Positions 39,545-48,232 are shown, counted from the stretch's first letter. The stretch is 64,000 bases of DNA from Rhodobacter flavimaris (GCF_021378075.1 NZ_JAJUOS010000009.1:62001-126000); one strand, 5' to 3'. Made by a program: numbers and translations. Notes: generated from the letters alone by a model not told the origin.

Positions 39545-40182
39545 GCTTTCCGCTTTATGACTACGGCATCGCAAGCGGCCTGATTTCGGGCGTGCTCTTC
39601 GGTTATGCGCTTGAGGGGGCGGGGTTTGGCAGCCCGCGCAAGCTGACGGCGCAGTTCTCTCTGCGCGATTTCGCGGTGTTCAAGGTGATGTTCACCGCCG
39701 TTTTGGTCTGCGCGGTGGGGCTTTACCTGCTGCGGTCGGGCGGGATCATCGCCGAGAACGCGGTCTATGTGCCCACGCTCTTCTTCTGGGCGATCCTGGT
39801 GGGCGGTCTGCTGATCGGTGGCGGCTTTGCGCTTGGCGGCTATTGCCCCGGCACCTCGCTGGTCGGGATCTCGTCGGGTCGGATCGACGCGGTGGTTTTC
39901 ACCATCGGCATGATCGGCGGCACCACCGCCTTCGCCTTCGTCTATGAGCCGCTGCAGAATTTCTACTTCGCCGCCAAAGGCCCCGACGCGCAGCGCCTGC
40001 CGGACCTGCTGGGCATTCCCGAATGGGCGGTGCTGGTGATCCTTGGCGTGCTTGCGCTGGCCGGGTTCGCCGTCGGCTCGCTGCTTGAACGCGCGCGTGG
40101 CGGCCCGCTGACCGCTGAAGAGGTCTGCACCCCGGCAGGGGAAGAGCCCCTGTCGGCCTCGGGCCACGCGATGAAAATCTGA
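39541..40182 (+). CDS. YeeE/YedE-type membrane protein, second half
   Basis: The 213-residue protein has membrane helices and the family motif ALGGYCPGTSLVG with a conserved cysteine, plus an N-terminal GYALEGAGFGSPRKL. It corresponds to the DUF6691-like or PmpA/PmpB-like partner of the preceding gene. Together they should form one sulfur-compound channel in the inner membrane. A 23-base gap with GGGAGGAG leads to the exported protein downstream, consistent with one operon. Confidence 0.85.
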   Translation: MSFPLYDYGIASGLISGVLFGYALEGAGFGSPRKLTAQFSLRDFAVFKVMFTAVLVCAVGLYLLRSGGIIAENAVYVPTLFFWAILVGGLLIGGGFALGGYCPGTSLVGISSGRIDAVVFTIGMIGGTTAFAFVYEPLQNFYFAAKGPDAQRLPDLLGIPEWAVLVILGVLALAGFAVGSLLERARGGPLTAEEVCTPAGEEPLSASGHAMKI

Positions 40183-40205
40183 AGATCCAAGGGAGGAGAT
40201 CGTTC

Positions 40206-40925
40206 ATGAAGACCAAGACCCGCAAGAGCCTGCTTCGCGCAGCGCTGGTGCCGGTGGCCGCGCTGGCCGTCGGTTCCGCCGTTCCGGCCATGAGCCGCGC
40301 GCAGGGCACCAACCCCTGTGCCCCCGCGATGGCGCCCGCCAACCCCTGCGCCCCGGCGATGAAGCCCGCGAACCCCTGCGCGCCCGCCGCCGCTCCGGCC
40401 CCGGCCACCTCGGCCGAGGCCGCAGCGATGCCCTCGGGCCCCTATGATACGACGACCAAGTATCCGCAGGCGGTCTATGGCAACGAGATGCCCAATATCG
40501 TCGCGAACTACCTGCGCGCCACGCCCTATGTGGGCACGGGCGGCCTGATCGACCCTTCGGGGATCGGGATGCTGGCCGGGATGGGCTTCAAGACCGTCGT
40601 CAGCCTGAATACCTCGGAAGAGGGCGCCGACGCCGAGCAGCCGATGATCGAGAAGGCGGGCATGACCTTCATCGGTATCCAGGTGCCGACCACGGCCCCG
40701 ACCGCCGAACAGGTTGCCGAATTCGCCGCGATCGTCGAAAATCCGGAGAACTACCCGATGCTCGTGCATTGCGAATCTGCCAACCGCGTGGGCGCGATGT
40801 GGGCGCTGTATCGGGCCTCGAAAGGCGTTCCGGCCGAGGTTGCGGTGGAAGAGGGCCGTGCCATCGGCCTCAAGACCAGCCGCGAGCCGGCGGTGCGCGA
40901 ACAGCTTGGCCTGCCGCCGCTCTGA
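40206..40925 (+). CDS. Exported DUF442-like phosphatase-fold protein with NPCAPA repeats
   Basis: The 239-residue protein has an N-terminal signal or anchor (LLRAALVPVAALAVGSAVPA), three tandem 10-residue units of the type ANPCAPAMxP (residues 35-64, Cys38, Cys48, Cys58), and a C-terminal domain like DUF442/dual-specificity phosphatases with the loop HCESANRVG (Cys189, Arg194). The loop is CX4R, not the classic CX5R. Relatives occur in sulfide and persulfide operons near rhodaneses. It lies in an operon with the YeeE/YedE pair, so sulfur handling is more likely than phosphatase action. Confidence 0.72.
   Translation: MKTKTRKSLLRAALVPVAALAVGSAVPAMSRAQGTNPCAPAMAPANPCAPAMKPANPCAPAAAPAPATSAEAAAMPSGPYDTTTKYPQAVYGNEMPNIVANYLRATPYVGTGGLIDPSGIGMLAGMGFKTVVSLNTSEEGADAEQPMIEKAGMTFIGIQVPTTAPTAEQVAEFAAIVENPENYPMLVHCESANRVGAMWALYRASKGVPAEVAVEEGRAIGLKTSREPAVREQLGLPPL
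40308..40397 (+). repeat. Three 30-bp tandem units coding NPCAPA
   Basis: Three successive 30-base units encode TNPCAPAMAP, ANPCAPAMKP and ANPCAPAAAP. The codons differ between units, so the repeat has been kept at protein level. One cysteine per unit could bind metal or carry sulfur. Confidence 0.9.
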
Positions 40926-40984
40926 GCGGTCAGCGCCATGCACATGGGGTCGCGCCACCGGCGCGGCCCGACACGGGAGGAGTC

Positions 40985-41743
40985 ATGGCGGATCACCGAG
41001 CAACCCCCGACAAGCCGCTGTCGCGGCGACTGACGCCGCTGGACCTGACCGCACTGCCGGTCGAGCGCCTTGAGGACATGCATGACGCCGCCGCGACCGT
41101 TCTGGAATGCGAGCACGCGTTGCAGAAATCGGGCATGAGCGTCATTTCCGAGGTGCTGCGCGGGCAGGGCGATTTCGTCATATGGGAGCGGTATCCCAAG
41201 GGCGACATCTTCGACAGCGAGACCCATAGCCATTACTTCTACCACTCGCACACGCCCGAAGAGATGGCCGATGGCGAGAATGGCCATTTCCATCTGTTCG
41301 TGCGGCCTGCCGGGCTGGCGCCGGGGCTGAAGCCCTGGGCCTTCTCGGGCGCGGTGATTCCCGAGGACGAGGCGGCGCGCTTCATCCATATCGGCGCGAT
41401 CAGCGTGGATGGCTACGGGCGTCCGCTTCGGCTGTTCACGACGAACCGTTGGGTCACGGATGAAACGCTCTATCGCGCCGCCGATATCGTGCCGCTACTG
41501 GACAGCTTCGCCATCGAGCTTGCCCACCCGAACTGGGCGGTCAGCAAATGGCTGACGGCGATGGTGCGCCTGCACCTGCCGCAGCTGGCCGCGCTGCTGC
41601 ATCTGCGCGATGCGGTGATCATGGATTGGTCCTCGCGCCATGCGGCCGAGACGCTGGAGGACCGCCGCCTGCAAAACACCAGCGAGGTCGCGCTGGATAT
41701 CCCGGCGCAGATCGCGGCGGTCGAGGCGGCGCTTGGGCTGTAA
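40985..41743 (+). CDS. His-rich protein of unknown function (DUF6969-like)
   Basis: The 252-residue protein has no signal peptide or membrane helix. It contains a histidine cluster ETHSHYFYHSHTPEE and ENGHFHLF near residues 78-100, then a helical C-terminal half. I believe it matches a family annotated as DUF6969, but cannot verify this. The histidines could bind a metal. It follows the DUF442-like gene by 59 bases behind GGGAGGAG and so likely shares the YeeE/YedE operon. The role is unknown. Confidence 0.6.
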   Translation: MADHRATPDKPLSRRLTPLDLTALPVERLEDMHDAAATVLECEHALQKSGMSVISEVLRGQGDFVIWERYPKGDIFDSETHSHYFYHSHTPEEMADGENGHFHLFVRPAGLAPGLKPWAFSGAVIPEDEAARFIHIGAISVDGYGRPLRLFTTNRWVTDETLYRAADIVPLLDSFAIELAHPNWAVSKWLTAMVRLHLPQLAALLHLRDAVIMDWSSRHAAETLEDRRLQNTSEVALDIPAQIAAVEAALGL

Positions 41744-41761
41744 GCGCCGCCTGCCGGTTGC

Positions 41762-42580
41762 TCAGTAGAACACGAAGCTGCGCATCGAGACCGAGGCGAT
41801 ATCGATGCTTTCGTTCATGAAGATCAACTGGTCACGGTCGTCCGATGCCCCCGCGATCGTCAGCGCGGGCAGGTAGTGATCGAGCGACGGATGCGCCATC
41901 TGCAACAGCGGGCCAAGGCCCTGACGGTCAGCCAGCGCGGCCATGTCACGCTCACCAAGGCGAGTGGCGAAATGGCTGTCGAACTCCTGCGCCCAGTCAT
42001 AGGGCGAACCGCCCCATCGCATGGTGCGCAGGTTATGCACCACGTTGCCCGAGCCCAGGATCAAAACGCCCCGGTTGCGCAGTTCGGACAGGGTCTTGCC
42101 GATCGAGAGATGCCAATCCATGTCCTTGGTCATGTCGATCGACAGCTGGAATACCGACACGTCGGCCTCGGGGTAAAGCCAGGTCAGCACCGACCAGGCG
42201 CCGTGATCAAGGCCCCAGCGGTCATCGCCCTCGGCATGGTGGCTGGCCAGTAGCGAGATCACCTCTTTTGCCACTTCCGGGCTGCCCTCGGCCGGGTAGC
42301 TCTGGGCGTAAAGCTCGGGCGGGAAGCCGTAGAAATCGTGGATCGTGCGCGGCATGGCCGAGACATCGACCAGTGTCGTGCCGTGGGTCATCCAATGCGC
42401 CGAGACGACAAGGATCGCCTGCGGGCGGGGCAGGCTGCGACCGAGGGCGGCCCAACTGCGGGCGTAATCGTTATCCTCGATCGCGTTCATCGGGCTGCCG
42501 TGGCCAAGAAAGACGACCGGCATCCGGTCCGAGGCCTTGAGGCTGTCTTTCAGGGCCTGAAGTTTCTGTGCAACGCTCAT
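41762..42580 (-). CDS. ygiD: 4,5-DOPA dioxygenase-like extradiol dioxygenase
   Basis: The 272-residue protein has the LigB/DODA-family metal and active-site motifs: VVFLGHGSPMNAI, VVSAHWM, and GLDHGAWSVL. It is the length of E. coli YgiD. The family opens catechol rings with zinc or iron in the cytoplasm, although the natural substrate in bacteria is unclear. Start 42580 follows AGGAGG; the longer frame to 42838 overlaps DoxX. The DoxX and reductase genes lie upstream on the same strand, suggesting an operon. Confidence 0.85.
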   Translation of the reverse strand: MSVAQKLQALKDSLKASDRMPVVFLGHGSPMNAIEDNDYARSWAALGRSLPRPQAILVVSAHWMTHGTTLVDVSAMPRTIHDFYGFPPELYAQSYPAEGSPEVAKEVISLLASHHAEGDDRWGLDHGAWSVLTWLYPEADVSVFQLSIDMTKDMDWHLSIGKTLSELRNRGVLILGSGNVVHNLRTMRWGGSPYDWAQEFDSHFATRLGERDMAALADRQGLGPLLQMAHPSLDHYLPALTIAGASDDRDQLIFMNESIDIASVSMRSFVFY

Positions 42581-42635
42581 CTTCTGTTCCTCCTGGCGGT
42601 AGGCCCGCCGCAGGGGATGCGGCGGGCGTATTGTC

Positions 42636-43040
42636 TCAGCGGCGGCGCAGCTGGTAAAGGGCGTAAGGGCCATCCCCCAGAAGGGCAAGCGCAGCCTGAA
42701 CCAGCGCCCACATCGCGGGGTATTCCCAGCCGCCGCCCGGGTTGCTCCAGCCAAAGCCATTGCCGAAGTGGGCGACGAAGGCCGCACCAAGCAGCACCGG
42801 CACCAGCGCGGCCGAGACGTAGCGCGCCGCGATCCCAAGGATCAGCGCAAGGCCGCCGCCGATCTCGGCAAGCATGGTCAGATAGCCAAGTGCGCCGGGA
42901 AGGCCGATGGATTCAAAGTAGCCAGCGGTTCCCGCGGGGGTGAAGACGAAGAGCTTCACAAGCCCGTGGTAAAGGAAAAGGGCGCCGGTGGTGACACGCA
43001 GCAGCAGTGCGGCGTAGGGGGCAAGCTTGAGGTCGATCAT
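42636..43040 (-). CDS. DoxX-family membrane protein
   Basis: The 134-residue protein has four predicted membrane helices and the DoxX motif LLLRVTTGALFLYHGLVKLF near the N-terminus. DoxX-type proteins are small redox-linked membrane proteins of mixed and mostly unproven function. It lies between the reductase and DODA-like genes on the same strand with gaps of 21 and 55 bases, so the three are likely cotranscribed. Confidence 0.85.
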   Translation of the reverse strand: MIDLKLAPYAALLLRVTTGALFLYHGLVKLFVFTPAGTAGYFESIGLPGALGYLTMLAEIGGGLALILGIAARYVSAALVPVLLGAAFVAHFGNGFGWSNPGGGWEYPAMWALVQAALALLGDGPYALYQLRRR

Positions 43041-43061
43041 TGGTCTGTTTCCTGTCCTGAA

Positions 43062-43688
43062 TTAGCCGACCCATTTCGGAGCGATGCCGGTGCCTTGACC
43101 GAGCATGTAGCCGAACTGGATGTTCATATAGCCGAGCGGTTCGAGGTAGCGGGCATTGCTCAGGCCGCCCGCGTCGCGGACCTCAAAGCCTGCATCGGTC
43201 GCGAGGGTGGTGACGGTCGCTTTGGCCTCGGCATCGTCGCTGGCGACGAAGGTCTGGATCGGCGCGTCGCCGATCTTCAGATCGCCTGCGTAATGCTGCG
43301 CGAAGACCGTGTTGAAGGCCTTGACCACTTTCGCGCCGGGCGCGAGGCGGGCGATTTCCTCGGCGGCCGAGGTCGTATGGCCCAGTTGCAGCGCCGAGAA
43401 ATCCTCGGTGACCGGGTTCGACAGATCGACGACGATCTTGCCGTTCAGGTCCGCTTCCGCCGCGATCTTGGCCGAGGCGCCGTAGGGCGTGGCCAGGATC
43501 ACCACTTCGGCCGATTTGATGGCGGTCGCCACGTCGGCGGCCTGCGCGCTCACGCCGTCGGCCTTGAGCTTGTCAGCGGCGGCCTGACCGCCCTCGCGGT
43601 CTGCGACCACGACGCCGTGTTTCGTTTTGCCAAGCACCCGCGCGAGACCTGCGCCGATGTTTCCGGTTCCGATGATTGCGATGTTCAT
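43062..43688 (-). CDS. NADP-dependent reductase, F420-dependent oxidoreductase-like
   Basis: The 208-residue protein starts MNIAIIGTGNIGAGLARVL, the dinucleotide-binding fold of the NADPH:F420 reductase family, with VVVADREGG where NADP specificity is set and VVKAFNTVFA in the middle. It probably reduces a small organic substrate with NADPH; F420 is not expected in this group. ATG 43688 follows AAGGAAGAG and replaces the longer frame to 43730. It is divergent from a LysR regulator across a region with a palindrome. Confidence 0.8.
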   Translation of the reverse strand: MNIAIIGTGNIGAGLARVLGKTKHGVVVADREGGQAAADKLKADGVSAQAADVATAIKSAEVVILATPYGASAKIAAEADLNGKIVVDLSNPVTEDFSALQLGHTTSAAEEIARLAPGAKVVKAFNTVFAQHYAGDLKIGDAPIQTFVASDDAEAKATVTTLATDAGFEVRDAGGLSNARYLEPLGYMNIQFGYMLGQGTGIAPKWVG

Positions 43689-43780
43689 TTTCTCTTCCTT
43701 TGTGTCGTCCCGGCTTGCCGGGGGTGTCATTCGTGATGACCGGAAGATGCGCTATTGCGTTTGACAACGAAATGACGATG

Positions 43781-43801
43781 ATGGCGAATAACTATCGCCA
43801 T
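43781..43801. promoter_or_regulatory. Palindromic LysR-type operator candidate
   Basis: ATGGCGA and TCGCCAT are perfect inverted repeats around a 7-base AT-rich centre, 21 bases before the LysR gene and within the divergent promoter region. LysR regulators typically bind T-N11-A dyads placed like this. A TTGACA hexamer lies at 43761-43766. Confidence 0.6.
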
Positions 43802-43822
43802 TTTGTTCGCAATGGATAATGT

Positions 43823-44704
43823 ATGGATCTGCTCGAAGGGATCAGGGCCTTTGTCGCGACTGCGCAGACCGGGTCGTTCACCGCGGCGGCCGAGCGGTTG
43901 GGCGTGTCGAACCGGCTGACGTCGAAATATGTGGCCGAACTTGAACAGCGCCTTGGCGTGCGGCTGTTGCAGCGCACGACGCGCAAGGTTGGGCTGACCC
44001 CGGCGGGGGAGGATCTGCTGTCGCGCGCGCCTGCGCTTCTGGATGAGCTTGACGATCTGGTCGCGGGGCTGGGTGAAGAGGGGCGGGGGCTAAGCGGCAT
44101 CCTGAGGGTCTCGGCGCCGGTAACATTCGGTGAGGTTTTCCTGCAGGATATGCTGCGCCGGTTTGCCGAACCCCATCCCGATCTGATCATCGACCTGCGG
44201 CTAAGCGATCGCTATGTCGATCTGGCGACCGAGGGGATCGACCTTGCCTTCCGCATCGGCGCGCCGCGAGTGTCCGCCCTTCGGGCGCGCAAGTTGGCTG
44301 AGGTTCGCAGCCGGATCGTCGCCTCTCCCGACTATCTGGCACGCAACGCGGCCCCCGAAGAGCCAGCCGATCTGTCCAAGCACGCCTGCATCCTGGACAC
44401 GAACCGGGCGTTTCCGGCCCGGTGGGAGGTTCTCGACGGTGCCCAGGTTGTCCCGGTAGAGGTCAAGGGGCGCTTTCTCGTGAACAGTGCACGTGCCGCG
44501 CGCGATCTGGCGCTGGCAGGGTGCGGGGTCGCGTTCTGTCCCGATTTCGTTCTGGCGGACGATCTGGCGCAGGGGCGCCTCGTGGCATTGCTGCCTGACT
44601 TCGAGACCCCGCGCCGCCCGCTCAATGTGATCTACCTTGATGGCCCGGTCCTGCCGCGTAAGGTGCGCGCGCTGATCGACTTCGCCGTGCGCGAGATGAA
44701 ATAG
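43823..44704 (+). CDS. LysR-family transcriptional regulator
   Basis: The 293-residue protein has the LysR helix-turn-helix (DLLEGIRAFVATAQTGSFTAAAERLGVSNRLTSKYVAELEQRLG) and a substrate-binding domain with GVAFCPDFVLADDL. It is most similar to the one-per-operon regulators that sit divergent from small redox genes. It likely controls the reductase-DoxX-DODA operon through the adjacent palindrome. No clear ribosome-binding site precedes the ATG, so leaderless or weak initiation is possible. Confidence 0.88.
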   Translation: MDLLEGIRAFVATAQTGSFTAAAERLGVSNRLTSKYVAELEQRLGVRLLQRTTRKVGLTPAGEDLLSRAPALLDELDDLVAGLGEEGRGLSGILRVSAPVTFGEVFLQDMLRRFAEPHPDLIIDLRLSDRYVDLATEGIDLAFRIGAPRVSALRARKLAEVRSRIVASPDYLARNAAPEEPADLSKHACILDTNRAFPARWEVLDGAQVVPVEVKGRFLVNSARAARDLALAGCGVAFCPDFVLADDLAQGRLVALLPDFETPRRPLNVIYLDGPVLPRKVRALIDFAVREMK

Positions 44705-44707
44705 GGC

Positions 44708-45925
44708 TTAGGCTTCGGCCAGACCTGCATTGGTGTCGAGCAGGAATTGCGCGATTACCGGGCTACTGGCGGCACCGATCGCGCGGGCATTGGCGCCAAT
44801 CATACCGGCCTCAATCGCGGGGATGATGATGCCCCGCGTATCCAGTCTGGACACGCGTTCCCGAACGCGGGCAACGAGGCGCTCGCGGACATCCGGGGGG
44901 AGGGCGCCATCGATCAGGATCGCCTCAAAGTCGATCACGGCGCAGGTGGTCAGGCTGGCATGGGCCAGTGCGGCAGCGGTCTGCTCAAGCCAGGGGGCTA
45001 CCCATTCCGACAGGCTCGACCAATCCTGCGGCACTCGCCAAAGCCTGTCCGGGTCGATCCCGTTTTGGATAAGGCTGCTTTCGAGCAGGTGGATCGATGC
45101 GCGATCGAGCAGTTGGCACTCGCTTCCGTCATCGCGGCGACTCGGCAGGGATCCGAGCGACCCAGCATTGCCCTGATAGCCTTCGTAGACCGAGTGATTG
45201 AGCACGACCCCGCCGCCGATGAAGGCCGCCAGAAAGAAATAGGCGTAGTCGCGGAATTCCTTGCCACGGCCAAACATATGTTCGGCCCGACAGGCGGCAG
45301 TGGCGTCGTTGACGACGAAGACCGGGAGCTGTGAGAAGCGAGCGACTTCCTCGGCGAAGCTGATTTCGCGCCAGACCTGGAACTCGGCCTCGGGCGCGCG
45401 GACCTGTTCGTGCCAACTCCACATTTCGAAAGGCGCGGCGATTCCCAGGCCACAGATGCGGCTGACCTCGTCAGACGTCATCGCGGCTTCGATTTCCTGA
45501 ATGCCTTCGTGCAGGAACGAAAAGACCTCGGTCGGCATCGGGTAGTTATAGCGCGTGTGCAGCTGCTTTCGGATGTTGCCCTGAAAATCCATCACCAGCA
45601 GGTCTGCGCTGCGTCGACCAATCTTCATTCCGTAGGAAAACAGGCCCTGAGGATTGATCGCCATTGGCACAAAAGGCTTTCCGACCTTGCCCTTGACGCT
45701 TTCGCCGCGAACGAGGAGCCCGTCGCCTTCAAGCTTGCGGAGAATGACAGAAATCGTCTGCGGAGAAAGCCCCGTGCGCCGAGCAATGTCGCTGCCGGGC
45801 AGGGCGCCGTGCCGCAGCAAGGTCGTCAGCAGCAGGCGCTCGTTATAGGCGCGCACTCCGCTTTGATTCACGCCGCCGCTCAGGCTTCTGACCTTGTCCA
45901 TTTCCATGGTGCCGACCTTAATCAC
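44708..45925 (-). CDS. frcR: ROK-family regulator of the frc operon
   Basis: The 405-residue protein has an N-terminal winged helix-turn-helix (LLTTLLRHGALPGSDIARRTGLSPQTISVILRKLE) and a ROK domain (GLGIAAPFEMW, VNDATAACRAEHMFG, FIGGGVVLNHSVYEG). The usual ROK zinc cluster CxCGxxGC and the GNAGE(I)GH loop are absent: the matching stretch reads GNAGSLGS. It is therefore a sugar-sensing repressor and not a kinase. It is divergent from frcBCA. The start may be GTG 45925 or ATG 45907; the first is listed. Confidence 0.8.
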   Translation of the reverse strand: MIKVGTMEMDKVRSLSGGVNQSGVRAYNERLLLTTLLRHGALPGSDIARRTGLSPQTISVILRKLEGDGLLVRGESVKGKVGKPFVPMAINPQGLFSYGMKIGRRSADLLVMDFQGNIRKQLHTRYNYPMPTEVFSFLHEGIQEIEAAMTSDEVSRICGLGIAAPFEMWSWHEQVRAPEAEFQVWREISFAEEVARFSQLPVFVVNDATAACRAEHMFGRGKEFRDYAYFFLAAFIGGGVVLNHSVYEGYQGNAGSLGSLPSRRDDGSECQLLDRASIHLLESSLIQNGIDPDRLWRVPQDWSSLSEWVAPWLEQTAAALAHASLTTCAVIDFEAILIDGALPPDVRERLVARVRERVSRLDTRGIIIPAIEAGMIGANARAIGAASSPVIAQFLLDTNAGLAEA

Positions 45926-45962
45926 GACTATCCCGAGAAAGAAAGTGGCAGCGATTAATTAA

Positions 45963-45979
45963 TAAATCAAGTTGATTTA
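45963..45979. promoter_or_regulatory. 17-bp palindromic operator between frcR and frcB
   Basis: TAAATCAAGTTGATTTA is a perfect palindrome with a single central base, in the AT-rich divergent region and 82 bases before the frcB ATG. A TTGACA hexamer follows at 45984-45989. The place and symmetry suit the ROK repressor. Confidence 0.65.
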
Positions 45980-46060
45980 CTTATTGACAGGAGGCGAGAT
46001 TCGGAGTTTCTTCACTGCACTCCGGCGATTGCTGCCGACACAGATGTTTGGGAGGACATC

Positions 46061-47071
46061 ATGCAAAAACTGATGCTTGGAACCGCGCTTGGGCTTGGCG
46101 TTATGGCCGGTGGTGCCTATGCCGAAGGGACGACTGCTTGCCTGATCACCAAGACTGACACCAACCCCTTCTTCGTGAAGATGAAAGAAGGTGCTTCGGC
46201 GAAGGCCGCCGAGATGGGGATCACGCTCAACACCTATGCTGGCAAGATCGACGGCGATGTCGAAACCCAGGTTGCCGCCGTTGAAAGCTGCATTGCGGCT
46301 GGTGCCAAGGGTATTCTGATCACCCCGTCCGACAGCCGCGCTCTGGCGCCTGTCGTTGGCAAGGCCCGCGAAGCCGGTGCGCTGGTTATCGCGCTCGACA
46401 CCCCGTTCGAGCCCGCCGATGTGGCCGATGCGACCTTCGCGACCGACAACTTCCTTGCCGGCGAGCTGATCGGCAAATGGGCGGCAGCCAAGATGGGCGA
46501 CACCTCGACCGCCAAGATCGCTCTGCTCGATCTGAACGCGTCTGAGATCTCGGTCGACTATCTGCGCGACAACGGCTTCCTTCAGGGCTTTGGCGTGGAC
46601 ATCAAGGATCCCAAGGACATCGGCGACGAGGACGATCCGCGCATCGTCGGCAATGACGTGACGAACGGGAACGAAGAGGGCGGTCGTACCGCGATGGAGA
46701 ACCTTCTCCAGAAGGATTCGGGCGTGAACGTCGTCTACACGATCAACGAGCCTGCCGCCGCCGGTGCCTATGAGGCGCTCAAGGCCGTCGGCCTCGAAAG
46801 TCAGGCGCTGATCGTCTCGGTCGATGGTGGTTGCCCCGGCGTTCAGAACGTCAAGGAAGGGGTGATCGGCGCAACCTCTATGCAGTTCCCGCTTCTTATG
46901 GCGTCGAAAGGCATCGAAGCGATCTCGGCATTCGCAGCCGATGGCACCAAGCCGCAGAACACCGAAGGTCTGGACTTCTTCAACACCGGCGTCGAGCTGG
47001 TGACCGATCAGCCGATTGAGGGCATTCCCTCGATCACCTCGGAAGAAGCGCTGCAGAAGTGCTGGGGTTAA
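46061..47071 (+). CDS. frcB: Fructose/sugar ABC transporter binding protein
   Basis: The 336-residue protein has a signal peptide ending near residue 22 and then the periplasmic-binding-protein type 1 fold. Several stretches ([53 protein letters not shown]) match the Sinorhizobium FrcB family very closely. It binds fructose, possibly also mannose or ribose, in the periplasm. GGGAGGACATC precedes the ATG. It heads the frcBCA operon; a stem-loop follows it. Confidence 0.93.
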   Translation: MQKLMLGTALGLGVMAGGAYAEGTTACLITKTDTNPFFVKMKEGASAKAAEMGITLNTYAGKIDGDVETQVAAVESCIAAGAKGILITPSDSRALAPVVGKAREAGALVIALDTPFEPADVADATFATDNFLAGELIGKWAAAKMGDTSTAKIALLDLNASEISVDYLRDNGFLQGFGVDIKDPKDIGDEDDPRIVGNDVTNGNEEGGRTAMENLLQKDSGVNVVYTINEPAAAGAYEALKAVGLESQALIVSVDGGCPGVQNVKEGVIGATSMQFPLLMASKGIEAISAFAADGTKPQNTEGLDFFNTGVELVTDQPIEGIPSITSEEALQKCWG

Positions 47072-47089
47072 TCCCTTAACGCCCTAATT

Positions 47090-47117
47090 GAAGAGGGGCG
47101 GACTGTCGCCTCTCTTC
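47090..47117 (+). other. Intra-operon stem-loop after frcB
   Basis: GAAGAGGGGCG and CGCCTCTCTTC form an 11-bp stem with one G-T pair and a 6-base loop, in the 78-base gap between frcB and frcC. Such hairpins commonly protect the 3' end of abundant binding-protein messages and lower permease expression. No T-tract follows, so full termination is unlikely. Confidence 0.65.
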
Positions 47118-47149
47118 CCCCTATTCCTCTACAACCTGATGAGGATACG

Positions 47150-48232
47150 ATGACCGATACATCGCAGCCACCCCGCAAGGGGCAGGATTTCGAGCAGGTG
47201 CTCGACAAGAGCGACACCCGCGTCGCGAGCTTTGAAACGCGCGCAAAATCCCCGGTTGAGCGCTTGCAGCATCTGCTTCACGGCAACCCCACGCTTGTGC
47301 CGGTTATCGTCCTTCTGGTCTCAATCGCCGCTTTCGGGGTGATCGCCGGAGGCAAGTTCTTCTCCGCCTTCAACCTCACGCTGATCATGCAGCAGGTGTC
47401 GATCATCGGCATTCTTGCCGCCGCGCAGACGCTGATCATCCTGACGGCGGGTATCGACCTGTCAGTCGCTGCCATCATGGTCTTGATGGCGGTCATCGCG
47501 GGTAACCTTGCGGTATATTCGGGCGTGCCGTCGGGCATCGCGTTGCTGATAGCGTTCGCTGGCGGTGCCGGTGCAGGGCTGATGAATGGCTTCCTCGTCA
47601 CCAAGATCAAGCTTCCGCCGTTCATCTCGACGCTCGGGACCTGGTCGATCTTTTATGCTCTGAACCTTTGGCTTTCAGGCGCGCAGTCGATCCGCAGCCA
47701 GGATATCGACGCCAATGCGCCATTGCTCAAGCTTTTCGGTGAAACGATCGCCATCGGCTCGGCGCGACTGACCTACGGCTCGTTGCTGATGGTGCTGATC
47801 TTTCTTGTCCTATGGTACATGCTCAACAAGACGGCCTGGGGGCGCCATGTCTATGCGGTGGGCGACGACAAGGATGCCGCCGAGTTGGCGGGGATCAGAA
47901 CGGATCGCACTCTGCTTTCGGTCTACGCACTCTCCGGGTTGATCTGTGCAATCGCGGCCTGGGCCTCGATCGGTCGGGTTGGCTCCATCTCTCCCCAAGC
48001 ATTCTATGACGGCAATCTTCAGTCGATTACCGCTGTTGTGATCGGGGGGATCTCGCTCTTCGGGGGGCGCGGTTCGATCCTTGGCGCGCTGTTCGGCGCC
48101 CTGATCGTGGGCGTCTTCCAATCCGGTCTGCGCCTGGCAGGTGTGGACGTGCTCTGGCAGGTCTTCGCAATCGGCTGGCTTATCATTCTTGCGGTCGCCA
48201 TCGACCAGTGGATCAGAAAGGTTTCGGCATGA
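47150..48232 (+). CDS. frcC: Fructose/sugar ABC transporter permease
   Basis: The 360-residue membrane protein has about eight to ten hydrophobic segments and the RbsC-like features LIILTAGIDLSVAAIMVL and NAPLLKLFG. A hydrophilic N-terminus of about 50 residues precedes the first membrane helix. It is the channel for the FrcB-bound sugar. Its stop overlaps the frcA start by four bases. Confidence 0.92.
   Translation: MTDTSQPPRKGQDFEQVLDKSDTRVASFETRAKSPVERLQHLLHGNPTLVPVIVLLVSIAAFGVIAGGKFFSAFNLTLIMQQVSIIGILAAAQTLIILTAGIDLSVAAIMVLMAVIAGNLAVYSGVPSGIALLIAFAGGAGAGLMNGFLVTKIKLPPFISTLGTWSIFYALNLWLSGAQSIRSQDIDANAPLLKLFGETIAIGSARLTYGSLLMVLIFLVLWYMLNKTAWGRHVYAVGDDKDAAELAGIRTDRTLLSVYALSGLICAIAAWASIGRVGSISPQAFYDGNLQSITAVVIGGISLFGGRGSILGALFGALIVGVFQSGLRLAGVDVLWQVFAIGWLIILAVAIDQWIRKVSA

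Noticed and set aside
40308..40397. Three 30-bp units as a CRISPR-like array
   Set aside because: They lie in frame inside a gene and code for ANPCAPA units with no spacers.
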